Below are positions 1 to 5,613 of a DNA stretch of 7,971 bases, in pieces. Within the stretch, counting starts at the first letter, position 1. Each line of letters begins with the position of its first letter. The translations under genes and the position numbers were made by a program. Origin of the DNA: an uncultured Eubacteriales bacterium (GTDB lineage: Bacteria; Bacillota; Clostridia; Oscillospirales; Ruminococcaceae); assembly GCA_959605275.1 (NCBI GenBank), contig CAUHFD010000133.1, positions 1 to 7,971 on the forward strand. Reading direction: 5' to 3'. A model generated the notes under the pieces. The model saw nothing but the letters and a program-made list of their open reading frames with translations, did no database searches and was not told the origin of the DNA.

Positions 1-328
1 GTCAAATTCAATCCGCATTACCGTAATATAATCTTTATAACTTAAAATGAAAAATCACAGAAAAACCATTGGTCTTCGAGATTCTTCAACGCCCAAAGGC
101 AATCATATTACCGGCAAAATATCAGACTTTGATTTAACTTGTGTTTCCTTAAATCCTTGCTTCTATTATTTACTACATTGGGAAATTTATGCCACCGATA
201 TCAGAAAATTTCCGGAGATTCCGAAAAAACATTTTTTCAGTCACCCTACATCATAACACAAAATAATACAAAGAAACAAATTGAAATCACGGCTTATATT
301 GTTTGAGCAATACTTCCGCGGACAGTTT
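1..328. other. Non-coding left flank, no supported gene
   Basis: This stretch lies downstream of the mutarotase gene, which ends at 329 on the minus strand. A 69-codon open frame at 47-256 (plus) has no ribosome site before its ATG, an unremarkable composition and no family I recognise, so I treat it as chance. Frame 1 is open from base 1 to a TAA at 43-45, and the complementary strand has an ATG at 18-16; either could be the edge of a gene outside the window, but a handful of codons cannot decide. A weak imperfect hairpin with a T-run lies near 209-237. It might act as a terminator in either direction, but the stem is short and bulged. Confidence 0.5.
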
Positions 329-1189
329 TTATTCTTTTTTGGGCAGCACCTGAATATCATAACCAAAACAATACTGCTCTCCTGCCGCCAATGAAATCAT
401 ATGCTCTTTATCCGACAATTGTCCTGTTCTTCCGCGAAAATCATTAATGCCGGACCATGGTTCTATACAGACATAGGGTGCACCGGGCTTTGCCCAAATT
501 CCAAGATATTCCGCATCATAAAATGTCACGCAAATGTCCGGAGTCTCTCCTTGTTTTTTTAAGGTGACAAAGCTCGACTTCAGTTTATGGAACATATATG
601 CATCATGGATAAAGCTTTCCGGCGTAATAGTTATCGTTCCGTTTTCCGATATGATTTTTGTCTCCGGCTCCAGATATCCTTCGGTATCCATTAGCGCAGT
701 AATCAGCGTCTCCGGATACTCGAATAAGATTTGGTCTCCCATCTGACATTGAAATCCCGGATGACCGCCGATTGCAAACCAAATCGTACCGCTGTCTATG
801 TTGCGCACCTGATAGCAAATTTTCAGATGATCGTCCTTTAATTGAAAAACCGCGTCCAACTGAAAATCAAACGGATACTGCTGTTTTATTTTTTCATTGG
901 ATCTCAAAGTAAAGCAAAGCATGTCCTGAGCAGATCCGGTCATTTTAAATCGGCTTTTTCTGGCAAATCCATGCTTCGGAAGCGAAAAATCCGATGATCC
1001 GACCGAATATTTATCTTGCCATAGCCTTCCGACGATTGGAAATAAAATAGGCGATTGCCCGTTCCAAATTTTCTCATCCGGCTGCCACATCAATTCACAT
1101 TGTTCCGGCATATAAATAATATGCTTCAGTTCAGCTCCATCTTCCGATATTGAAATCTTCAATAATCCGTTTTCCATTGTGTAATTCAT
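329..1189 (-). CDS. Aldose 1-epimerase family protein (LacX/YeaD-like mutarotase)
   Basis: A 286-residue cytosolic protein of the galactose mutarotase-like fold, expected to interconvert alpha and beta anomers of an aldose or sugar phosphate. The catalytic triad of the family is recognisable: His73 in KHGFAR, His143 in GGHPGFQ and Glu243 in CIEPWSG. No signal peptide or membrane segment is seen. The length is normal for the short LacX-like subfamily. I chose the ATG at 1189 because GGTGAT lies 6 bases upstream (1196-1201) and the family homology begins there. The frame extends to an ATG at 1261 that would overlap the upstream gene by reading past its stop, but it has no ribosome site and adds a basic, unconserved 24 residues. 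It is the third gene of a minus-strand unit, 76 bp after the metallopeptidase. The true substrate cannot be told from sequence; there is no sugar-pathway gene nearby. Confidence 0.88.
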   Translation of the reverse strand: MNYTMENGLLKISISEDGAELKHIIYMPEQCELMWQPDEKIWNGQSPILFPIVGRLWQDKYSVGSSDFSLPKHGFARKSRFKMTGSAQDMLCFTLRSNEKIKQQYPFDFQLDAVFQLKDDHLKICYQVRNIDSGTIWFAIGGHPGFQCQMGDQILFEYPETLITALMDTEGYLEPETKIISENGTITITPESFIHDAYMFHKLKSSFVTLKKQGETPDICVTFYDAEYLGIWAKPGAPYVCIEPWSGINDFRGRTGQLSDKEHMISLAAGEQYCFGYDIQVLPKKE

Positions 1190-1195
1190 ATTGTA

Positions 1196-1201
1196 ATCAC
1201 C
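1196..1201 (-). promoter_or_regulatory. Ribosome binding site deciding the mutarotase start
   Basis: GGTGAT, which matches the 3' part of the extended AAGGAGGTGAT consensus, lies 6 bases before the ATG at 1189. No comparable site precedes the in-frame ATG at 1261, so the shorter protein is favoured. Confidence 0.6.
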
Positions 1202-1265
1202 ATTTTTTTTAAATTTGTGTCGATATCGCGCTTTACAGAACATTTTGTCTGTGAAACCCATAAAA

Positions 1266-1970
1266 TCAAAATGCCATTCTGCCGGAATGATTGTTCAGTT
1301 CGGTTCTTCTCTCTTTCCAATCAGGCATATGTGCCGAAAGGAAACGATAAAAATCAGCATCATGATGAATATACAGCAAATGCGTTAATTCATGCAGTAC
1401 AACATATTCAATATACCGAATATCATATTTAATCAGCACAGTGTTTAAAGTAATTTTATTTTTAGACGGCGTACAACTCCCCCACAGTGTCTTCATTTTG
1501 CGCAAATACAATTTCGGCATCGGAAGATGATATGCAGCAAACACCTGATGAAAGATCCGATTCATCTGTTCATTAAAAATCACGTCAGCCTGCTGACGCA
1601 TCCATTGCTCCAACACCTCTTCACACATTGCTTGGTTTGTTCTGTCTTTGACAGTAAGATAAAGTACGTCCTCGCCCATCTCTGCTGTATTTTTTGTTCC
1701 CGATTTAACCAGGAGCGGCTTTATACTGCCCAACCACCAAACCGTATTCGGAGCAGCAATCTCCTGCCGGCGTATACGATATTTTTCTATCTGCTTCGTA
1801 ATCCAGCTTTTTTTCGACTGAACAAAATCGCCTATCTGCTTTTCCGAAAGGCGCAGCGGCGCGGAAACAGCAATTTGCCCGTTTTGATTGATTCGCAGAT
1901 ACATATTTTTTATCCTTTTACGCACAACAAGGATTTCAACGGTTTCCCCTTCTAATTGTAAAACAGACAT
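1266..1970 (-). CDS. YgjP-type (M48-like) zinc metallopeptidase domain protein
   Basis: A 234-residue protein of the YgjP/DUF45 family, related to SprT-like and M48 zincins. The active site is visible as HELTH (His193, Glu194, His197), with a third ligand likely at His203 in the IHHDADF stretch, where most relatives have NHS..FW. The preceding MKTLWGSC...ITLN block (about 159-176) is the other family hallmark. There is no signal peptide or membrane helix, so it is probably cytosolic. The substrate is unknown; E. coli YgjP-like proteins are poorly characterised. The ATG at 1970 lies 7 bases after the TAA of the ABM-domain gene, pointing to coupled translation. It has only a weak ribosome site, and the GTG at 1976 is an alternative. 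The frame continues to 2006, but that start would overlap the upstream gene. Confidence 0.9.
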   Translation of the reverse strand: MSVLQLEGETVEILVVRKRIKNMYLRINQNGQIAVSAPLRLSEKQIGDFVQSKKSWITKQIEKYRIRRQEIAAPNTVWWLGSIKPLLVKSGTKNTAEMGEDVLYLTVKDRTNQAMCEEVLEQWMRQQADVIFNEQMNRIFHQVFAAYHLPMPKLYLRKMKTLWGSCTPSKNKITLNTVLIKYDIRYIEYVVLHELTHLLYIHHDADFYRFLSAHMPDWKERRTELNNHSGRMAF

Positions 1971-1977
1971 TTTCACT

Positions 1978-2268
1978 TTAACAGTCCACTTCCTGATATA
2001 AGGCAATATCTGCTGGTCCCGCCTGACACTCCTTGATTTTCACGCAAAAAGCCCGGAAATGATCAGATTGATTGTGAAGGTCGATTGCCTCTTGATCCTT
2101 CCATACTTCCATAAAAGTATAATTATTTCTATGATTGATGTCTTGATGCAGGATATAAGAGAGACAGCCATCTTCTTTTCTGCTGGATTTTATCAATTCT
2201 GCCGCATATTTCAAAAAGATTTCTTTCTTGTTGCTCTGTATATTAAATTTTGCGACTATTTTAACCAT
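1978..2268 (-). CDS. Antibiotic biosynthesis monooxygenase (ABM) domain protein, YgiN-like
   Basis: A 96-residue single-domain protein of the ABM ferredoxin-like fold. Family landmarks are the EDGCLSY stretch (32-38), FMEVWKD (52-58) and the conserved H..SDHF (65-71). Relatives act as cofactor-free quinol monooxygenases or as LsrG-like isomerases, usually as dimers; which applies here cannot be read from sequence. The ATG at 2268 is preferred: AAAGGA lies 12 bases upstream, a little far, and the family homology begins at MVKIVAKF. The frame could instead start at a TTG at 2289, but the ribosome site would then fall inside the coding region. It is the first gene of the minus-strand unit, about 54 bases downstream of the start point predicted from the promoter at 2330-2358, and is followed 7 bases later by the metallopeptidase. 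Confidence 0.85.
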   Translation of the reverse strand: MVKIVAKFNIQSNKKEIFLKYAAELIKSSRKEDGCLSYILHQDINHRNNYTFMEVWKDQEAIDLHNQSDHFRAFCVKIKECQAGPADIALYQEVDC

Positions 2269-2329
2269 TGTTATAGTCAGTCCTTTCAAGTCCGTTTCTT
2301 CGTTCGTCCGGTTTTCCTGTTTTTACTTT

Positions 2330-2358
2330 ATTATATCCGTTATCACGACCATAATCAA
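2330..2358 (-). promoter_or_regulatory. Sigma-A type promoter of the ABM-metallopeptidase-mutarotase unit
   Basis: On the minus strand TTGATT (2358-2353) is followed by a 17-base spacer and a perfect TATAAT (2335-2330). The expected start is near 2323, giving a leader of about 55 bases before the ATG at 2268. This is the best promoter in the window. It fires away from the hairpin array. Confidence 0.75.
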
Positions 2359-2390
2359 GTAATTTATATCTTTTTGTAAACAAACTGATA

Positions 2391-2420
2391 TTGCATTGTA
2401 AAAGCAGTTTATGTTATAAT
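2391..2420 (+). promoter_or_regulatory. Candidate promoter overlapping the first hairpin repeat
   Basis: TTGCAT (2391-2396), an 18-base spacer and TATAAT (2415-2420) read toward the dtxR-like operon. The TATAAT is part of the repeat (GTTATAATAAC, an 11-base dyad) and recurs in the second copy at 2492-2497, which lacks a fitting -35. If used, the leader before the ATG at 2793 would be about 365 bases and would carry all the hairpins. I saw no better promoter closer to the gene. Confidence 0.35.
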
Positions 2421-2469
2421 AACCTCAAAAGCACGCTACGCTTTTGAGAACATTGAAACATTGCTTGCT
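2408..2469 (+). repeat. Hairpin repeat, copy 1 (plus orientation)
   Basis: The unit begins with TTTATGTTATAATAACC, followed by a 9-bp stem CTCAAAAGC/GCTTTTGAG around a 7-base loop, then AACATTGAAACA. Over 2408-2455 it matches copy 2 at 46 of 48 positions, and over its full span it matches the inverted copy at 7462-7401 at 56 of 62 positions by eye. A second hairpin, GCTTGC/GCAAGC (2464-2482), follows with flanking AACAT/ATGTT and AAAC/GTTT pairs that could extend its stem. Confidence 0.85.
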
Positions 2470-2484
2470 TCGCTGCGCAAGCGG

Positions 2485-2532
2485 TTTATGTTATAATAAC
2501 CTCAAAAGCATGCTGCGCTTTTGAGAACATTG
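2485..2532 (+). repeat. Hairpin repeat, copy 2 (plus orientation)
   Basis: This matches copy 1 at 46 of 48 positions, and the two differences fall in the loop region, so the 9-bp stem CTCAAAAGC/GCTTTTGAG is intact. It starts 77 bases after copy 1. A different hairpin follows (2533-2571; TTATGC/GCATAA outer pairs with CTTC/GAAG), so the pattern of two hairpins per unit is kept while its sequence changes. Confidence 0.85.
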
Positions 2533-2572
2533 TTATGCCGCTTCACTTCGTTACGCGAGAAGTTTGCATAAT

Positions 2573-2598
2573 AATAACCCTGGTACACACAAAATCAC
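2573..2598 (+). repeat. Direct repeat flanking the structured segment, copy 1
   Basis: It reads AATAACC, then TGGTA, then ACACAAAATCA, nearly the same as 2724-2749, differing by C versus AT after AATAACC and C versus T after TGGTA. Its left edge, ATAATAACC, is shared with the starts of the two hairpin-repeat units. Confidence 0.75.
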
Positions 2599-2622
2599 AG
2601 ATTTCAAAGCCAACTGAAAGTC

Positions 2623-2716
2623 TAGCGGGGCTTTGCACGGTTTTCGGCTTTGCCGAAATGCCGCCGATTGTATTTGGCGGCAAGGACGAAGCAAAACGTC
2701 GTCCGCTGATAAGCGG
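2623..2716 (+). other. Predicted folded segment (candidate structured leader RNA or small repeat element)
   Basis: Two perfect hairpins sit side by side: TTTCGGC/GCCGAAA with a TTT loop (2642-2658) and GCCGCC/GGCGGC with a 10-base loop (2660-2681). They are enclosed by GCTTTGC (2630-2636) with GCAAAAC (2691-2697), 6 of 7 pairs, and AGCGG (2624-2628) with CCGCT (2703-2707). CCGCT can instead pair locally with AGCGG at 2712-2716, and GGACGA (2684-2689) with TCGTCC (2699-2704), so alternative folds exist. I do not recognise a known riboswitch class. The segment lies in the leader region of the dtxR-like operon, between the two 26-base direct repeats. It is GC-richer than its surroundings, so an inserted miniature element is the main alternative. 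Confidence 0.45.
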
Positions 2717-2723
2717 CGTCGTT

Positions 2724-2749
2724 AATAACCATTGGTATACACAAAATCA
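2724..2749 (+). repeat. Direct repeat flanking the structured segment, copy 2
   Basis: Second copy of the 26-base repeat of 2573-2598, lying 44 bases before the dtxR-like ATG. Its ACCATTGGT core is a 4+1+4 dyad, so it could also serve as an operator half-site pair; this is only a guess. Confidence 0.7.
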
Positions 2750-2792
2750 TTCATTAAAAATGTTATCTTACAGAAAGGATCATGCACTGATT

Positions 2793-3176
2793 ATGAGAAT
2801 TCAAGAATCGGCAGAAAATTATCTGGAAACCATATATATTTTAAAACGACGTAACGGTACTGTGCGCTCCATTGACATTGTAAATGAGCTGGATTTTGCC
2901 AAACCCAGCGTCAGCGTTGCCATGAAAAACTTACGCGAGAACGGCTATGTAGAAATGGACGAAAACGGCCACATTACATTGACACAAAAAGGGAGTCAAA
3001 TCGCTGAAACAATGTACGAACGGCACACTTTGCTGACAGATTGGCTGATTTTTCTCGGCGTGGATCAAAAAACGGCAGTAGAAGACGCCTGTCGGGTTGA
3101 GCACGTTATCAGTGCGCAAAGCTTTCAGGCAATCAAAAAACATATACAGCTAAATAAAGAATCAAAGCATTTATAA
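2793..3176 (+). CDS. DtxR/MntR-family metal-dependent transcriptional repressor, short form
   Basis: A 127-residue regulator with an N-terminal winged helix (about 22-67; recognition region around AKPSVSVAMKNL) and the helical dimerisation and metal domain. Aligned by eye to DtxR, the primary site is Asn9, Cys100, Glu103 and His104 (ACRVEH, like DtxR CRWEH); His78 of YERH is also kept. The positions corresponding to DtxR Glu83 and His98 are Thr82 and Val96, so the ancillary site looks incomplete. The C-terminal SH3/FeoA-like domain is absent, as in MntR. I chose the ATG at 2793 because homology starts at RIQESAENY and AGAAAGGA (2772-2779) precedes it, although the 13-base spacing is long; an in-frame ATG at 2760 is an alternative. 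It is probably the first gene of the operon and may repress it when Fe or Mn is plentiful; which metal is not decided by sequence. Confidence 0.9.
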   Translation: MRIQESAENYLETIYILKRRNGTVRSIDIVNELDFAKPSVSVAMKNLRENGYVEMDENGHITLTQKGSQIAETMYERHTLLTDWLIFLGVDQKTAVEDACRVEHVISAQSFQAIKKHIQLNKESKHL

Positions 3177-3197
3177 TGAATGTCTGCTTAACAATTT

Positions 3198-3205
3198 AAA
3201 GGAGG
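3198..3205 (+). promoter_or_regulatory. Strong ribosome binding site of the SPFH gene
   Basis: AAAGGAGG lies 10 bases before the ATG at 3216. It is the strongest such site in the operon, suggesting the SPFH protein is made in excess of the upstream regulator. Confidence 0.75.
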
Positions 3206-3215
3206 ATATATTGAT

Positions 3216-4517
3216 ATGGGAATTATTAAAGCAATTGCAAGCGCCGTCGGAGGTACTCTCGCGGATCAATGGCTGGAAGTAATCGAGCCGGATGAAATGA
3301 GTGATAGTACCGTTTTTACCGCGGGAGTTCCGGTGCGCCGTAACGACCGCCGAAATCATAATACGAAAGGGACAGACAACACTGTCAGTGACGGTTCGGT
3401 GATTCATGTATATCCGAATCAGTTTATGATATTGGTAGACGGCGGAAAAATTGTAGATTATACTGCCGAAGAAGGATACTATACGGTCAGCAATACAACG
3501 ATGCCCTCTTTGTTTAACGGAAATTTCGGAGATGTTTTGCAAAACTCATTGGATCGTATTAAATTCGGCGGCGTAACTCCGACCGCACAAAAAGTTTATT
3601 ACATAAATTTACAGGAAATCAAAGGCATCAAATTCGGTACCCGCAATCCGATCAATTATTTTGACAGCTTTTATAACGCAGAACTGTTTTTAAGAGCACA
3701 CGGAAATTACTCTATTAAAATTACCGATCCTATTTTGTTCTATGCCGAAGCGATTCCGCGCAACAAAGACCGTGTGGACATCAACGACATTAACGAGCAG
3801 TATCTCTCTGAATTTTTAGAGGCATTGCAGTCCTCTATTAACCAAATGTCGGCAGAAGGCGTCCGTATTTCTTTTGTGTCTTCCAAAGGACGGGAGCTCA
3901 GCCGCTACATGGCAAACACATTGGACGAAGAATGGAAACAAATGCGCGGCATGGAAATCCAATCTGTCGGCATTGCCAGCATCTCTTACGATGAAGAGTC
4001 CACCAAGCTGATCAATATGCGCAATCAGGGCGCTATGTTGAGCGATCCCACTGTACGGGAAGGTTATGTGCAGGGAGCAGTAGCGCGTGGAATGGAAGCA
4101 GCAGGCTCCAATGCCAACGGCAGCATGGCAGGATTTATGGGCATGGGCGTCGGGATGCAGGCAGGCGGAAGCTTTATGGGAACCGCATCTCAGGCAAATA
4201 TGCAGCAAATGCAGGCACAGCAGCAAAACAATGCACAAGCATCACCTTCTGCTGAGCCATCCGACTGGAATTGCGGCTGCGGCGCATCCGGAAATACAGG
4301 AAAGTTTTGTGCTCAATGTGGAAAACCCAAACCGGAGTTTTCAAAATGGACCTGTTCCTGCGGCGCGCAAAATGCCGGTAATTTCTGCATCGAATGCGGA
4401 AAGCCACGCCCTTCCAAAATTGTCTGTGACAAGTGCGGCTGTGAGATAACTGCTACGCCGATGCCCAAGTTTTGTCCCGAATGCGGTGATCCAATCACCG
4501 ACGATGATAAACAATGA
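3216..4517 (+). CDS. SPFH-domain protein with three C-terminal zinc ribbons (YdjI-like, 'virion core protein' family)
   Basis: A 433-residue protein. Residues 1-270 are an SPFH (stomatin/prohibitin/flotillin) domain of the YdjI type, starting MGIIKAIASAVGGTLADQW. A Gly/Met/Gln/Ala-rich linker spans about 285-345. Three zinc ribbons follow: Cys353/355/365/368, Cys380/382/391/394 and Cys404/407/420/423. The first two use a C-x-C knuckle after a Trp, the third a normal C-x2-C. There is no membrane helix, so attachment is probably through the partner proteins or an amphipathic N-terminus. In B. subtilis, YdjI works with YdjG and YdjH at the membrane in the PspA stress module (recalled from literature). 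Here the gene follows the dtxR-like gene by 39 bp and precedes the YdjG-like gene by 25 bp, which supports the same complex. Rings or filaments, as other SPFH proteins form, are expected but not shown. Confidence 0.9.
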   Translation: MGIIKAIASAVGGTLADQWLEVIEPDEMSDSTVFTAGVPVRRNDRRNHNTKGTDNTVSDGSVIHVYPNQFMILVDGGKIVDYTAEEGYYTVSNTTMPSLFNGNFGDVLQNSLDRIKFGGVTPTAQKVYYINLQEIKGIKFGTRNPINYFDSFYNAELFLRAHGNYSIKITDPILFYAEAIPRNKDRVDINDINEQYLSEFLEALQSSINQMSAEGVRISFVSSKGRELSRYMANTLDEEWKQMRGMEIQSVGIASISYDEESTKLINMRNQGAMLSDPTVREGYVQGAVARGMEAAGSNANGSMAGFMGMGVGMQAGGSFMGTASQANMQQMQAQQQNNAQASPSAEPSDWNCGCGASGNTGKFCAQCGKPKPEFSKWTCSCGAQNAGNFCIECGKPRPSKIVCDKCGCEITATPMPKFCPECGDPITDDDKQ

Positions 4518-4542
4518 TCATTCAGCGAGGAGCATTTGAAGC

Positions 4543-5613
4543 ATGGCTGTTATTACCTATAAATGTCCCAACTGCGACGGCGGGCTGATTTTCGATCCCG
4601 AAAGTCAAAAGTTCCATTGTGAATATTGTCTCAGCTATTTCAGCGAAGAAGAACTGCAAAACAACGCTCCTTCTTCGGAAAATGAAACAAGATCATCGGA
4701 ACAAACACAGGAAACTCAGGAATCTCCGGACACCACCGTGATTTATACCTGCCCCAGCTGCGGAGCGGAAGTAGTAACGGACGAGACGACTGCCGCAACC
4801 TTTTGCTTTTATTGTCACAATCCGGTCGTTTTATCCGGAAAACTGGATGGTAAATTTCGTCCGGATCAGGTCGTTCCGTTCCAAATAGACCGGGATACGG
4901 CTGTAAATGAGTTTCTGAAATGGGCGCACAAGAAAAAATTTGTGCCTCGCAATTTTTACTCAAAAAAACAATTGGAAAAAATTACAGGCGTATATTTTCC
5001 GTATTGGATTACGGACGGAGATGTGTATGCGGATCTGAATACCGTTTGCACTCGGGTACGCAGTTGGCGTTCCGGCGATACACAATACACTGAAACATCT
5101 TATTTTGACGTGCGCAGAAGCGGAAATATTCATTTTTCCGATATGACTGCCAACGCACTGCAACACGAAAATTTAAAGTTAATAGAAGGAATACAGCCGT
5201 TTGATTATTCCACCGTAAAAAATTTTCATCCAAGTTTTTTATCCGGATTTCAAGCGGAAAAACGGAATATCGAAAAAGAACAGCTAAGAGAAAGTATGGA
5301 AAGATGTATGGCGCAGTATTCCAATGCTCTGCTGCGCGATTCCATCAATAATTATGATTCCGTGCGGGAAACAGGATTTACCTGTAACGTACAAAATACC
5401 AGCTGGAGATATCTGTTGCTGCCGGTATGGGTTTTGACTTACAAAGCACATAATAAAAAAATATATACTTATATGATGAACGGGCAAACCGGAAAACTGT
5501 GCGGAAAATTACCGATCGATTTCAAACGGCTTGCGGCGTTGTTTGGTATTGTATCAGGCGGCATTATCCTGCTGAGCATGCTGGGATCTTTATTGGGAGG
5601 TGTCTTCGGATGA
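4543..5613 (+). CDS. Double zinc-ribbon, C-tail-anchored membrane protein (YdjG-like)
   Basis: A 356-residue protein. Two TFIIB-type zinc ribbons sit at Cys8/11/26/29 and Cys70/73/88/91, joined by a Ser/Glu/Gln/Thr-rich linker (about 40-62). A conserved region of about 230 residues follows, with aromatic motifs such as GVYFPYWI and LLLPVWVLTY. The last 28 residues (329-356) are a hydrophobic Gly-rich helix, so the protein is probably tail-anchored with its bulk in the cytosol. GAGGAG (4527-4532) lies 10 bases before the ATG. The stop overlaps the start of the TPM gene in an ATGA, so the two are translationally coupled. By family it corresponds to B. subtilis YdjG, proposed to anchor YdjI and PspA with YdjH. 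The role here is inferred from this order. Confidence 0.85.
   Translation: MAVITYKCPNCDGGLIFDPESQKFHCEYCLSYFSEEELQNNAPSSENETRSSEQTQETQESPDTTVIYTCPSCGAEVVTDETTAATFCFYCHNPVVLSGKLDGKFRPDQVVPFQIDRDTAVNEFLKWAHKKKFVPRNFYSKKQLEKITGVYFPYWITDGDVYADLNTVCTRVRSWRSGDTQYTETSYFDVRRSGNIHFSDMTANALQHENLKLIEGIQPFDYSTVKNFHPSFLSGFQAEKRNIEKEQLRESMERCMAQYSNALLRDSINNYDSVRETGFTCNVQNTSWRYLLLPVWVLTYKAHNKKIYTYMMNGQTGKLCGKLPIDFKRLAALFGIVSGGIILLSMLGSLLGGVFG
5595..5602 (+). promoter_or_regulatory. Ribosome binding site deciding the TPM-protein start
   Basis: GGGAGGTG lies 7 bases before the ATG at 5610, inside the last codons of the upstream gene. It shows that translation begins at 5610 and not at the in-frame ATG at 5499, which lies deep in the preceding gene. 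Confidence 0.85.

Noticed and set aside
1..45. Possible edge of a neighbouring gene, as frame 1 is open to a TAA at 43 and a minus-strand ATG lies at 18
   Set aside because: Too few codons and no clear ribosome site; the two readings contradict each other.
64..73. AACCATTGGT, also present at 2727-2736
   Set aside because: A 10-base match in AT-rich DNA is easily chance, and nothing else around it is shared.
209..237. Hairpin with T-run as a terminator for the minus-strand unit or an upstream plus-strand gene
   Set aside because: The stem is only about 6 bp with a bulge and the direction is ambiguous; too weak to call.
47..256. 69-codon open frame on the plus strand
   Set aside because: No ribosome site, no recognisable family and AT-rich surroundings; best explained as chance.
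2408..2571. CRISPR array
   Set aside because: The repeated parts are hairpins with variable intervening hairpins, not constant repeats with unique spacers, and no cas gene is near.
2535..2792. 86-codon N-terminal extension of the DtxR-type protein
   Set aside because: It runs through the direct repeats and hairpins, and family homology begins at the ATG at 2793.
3816..4498. Long antisense and alternate-frame open frames inside the SPFH gene
   Set aside because: They overlap a well-supported gene with clear domains and lack ribosome sites.
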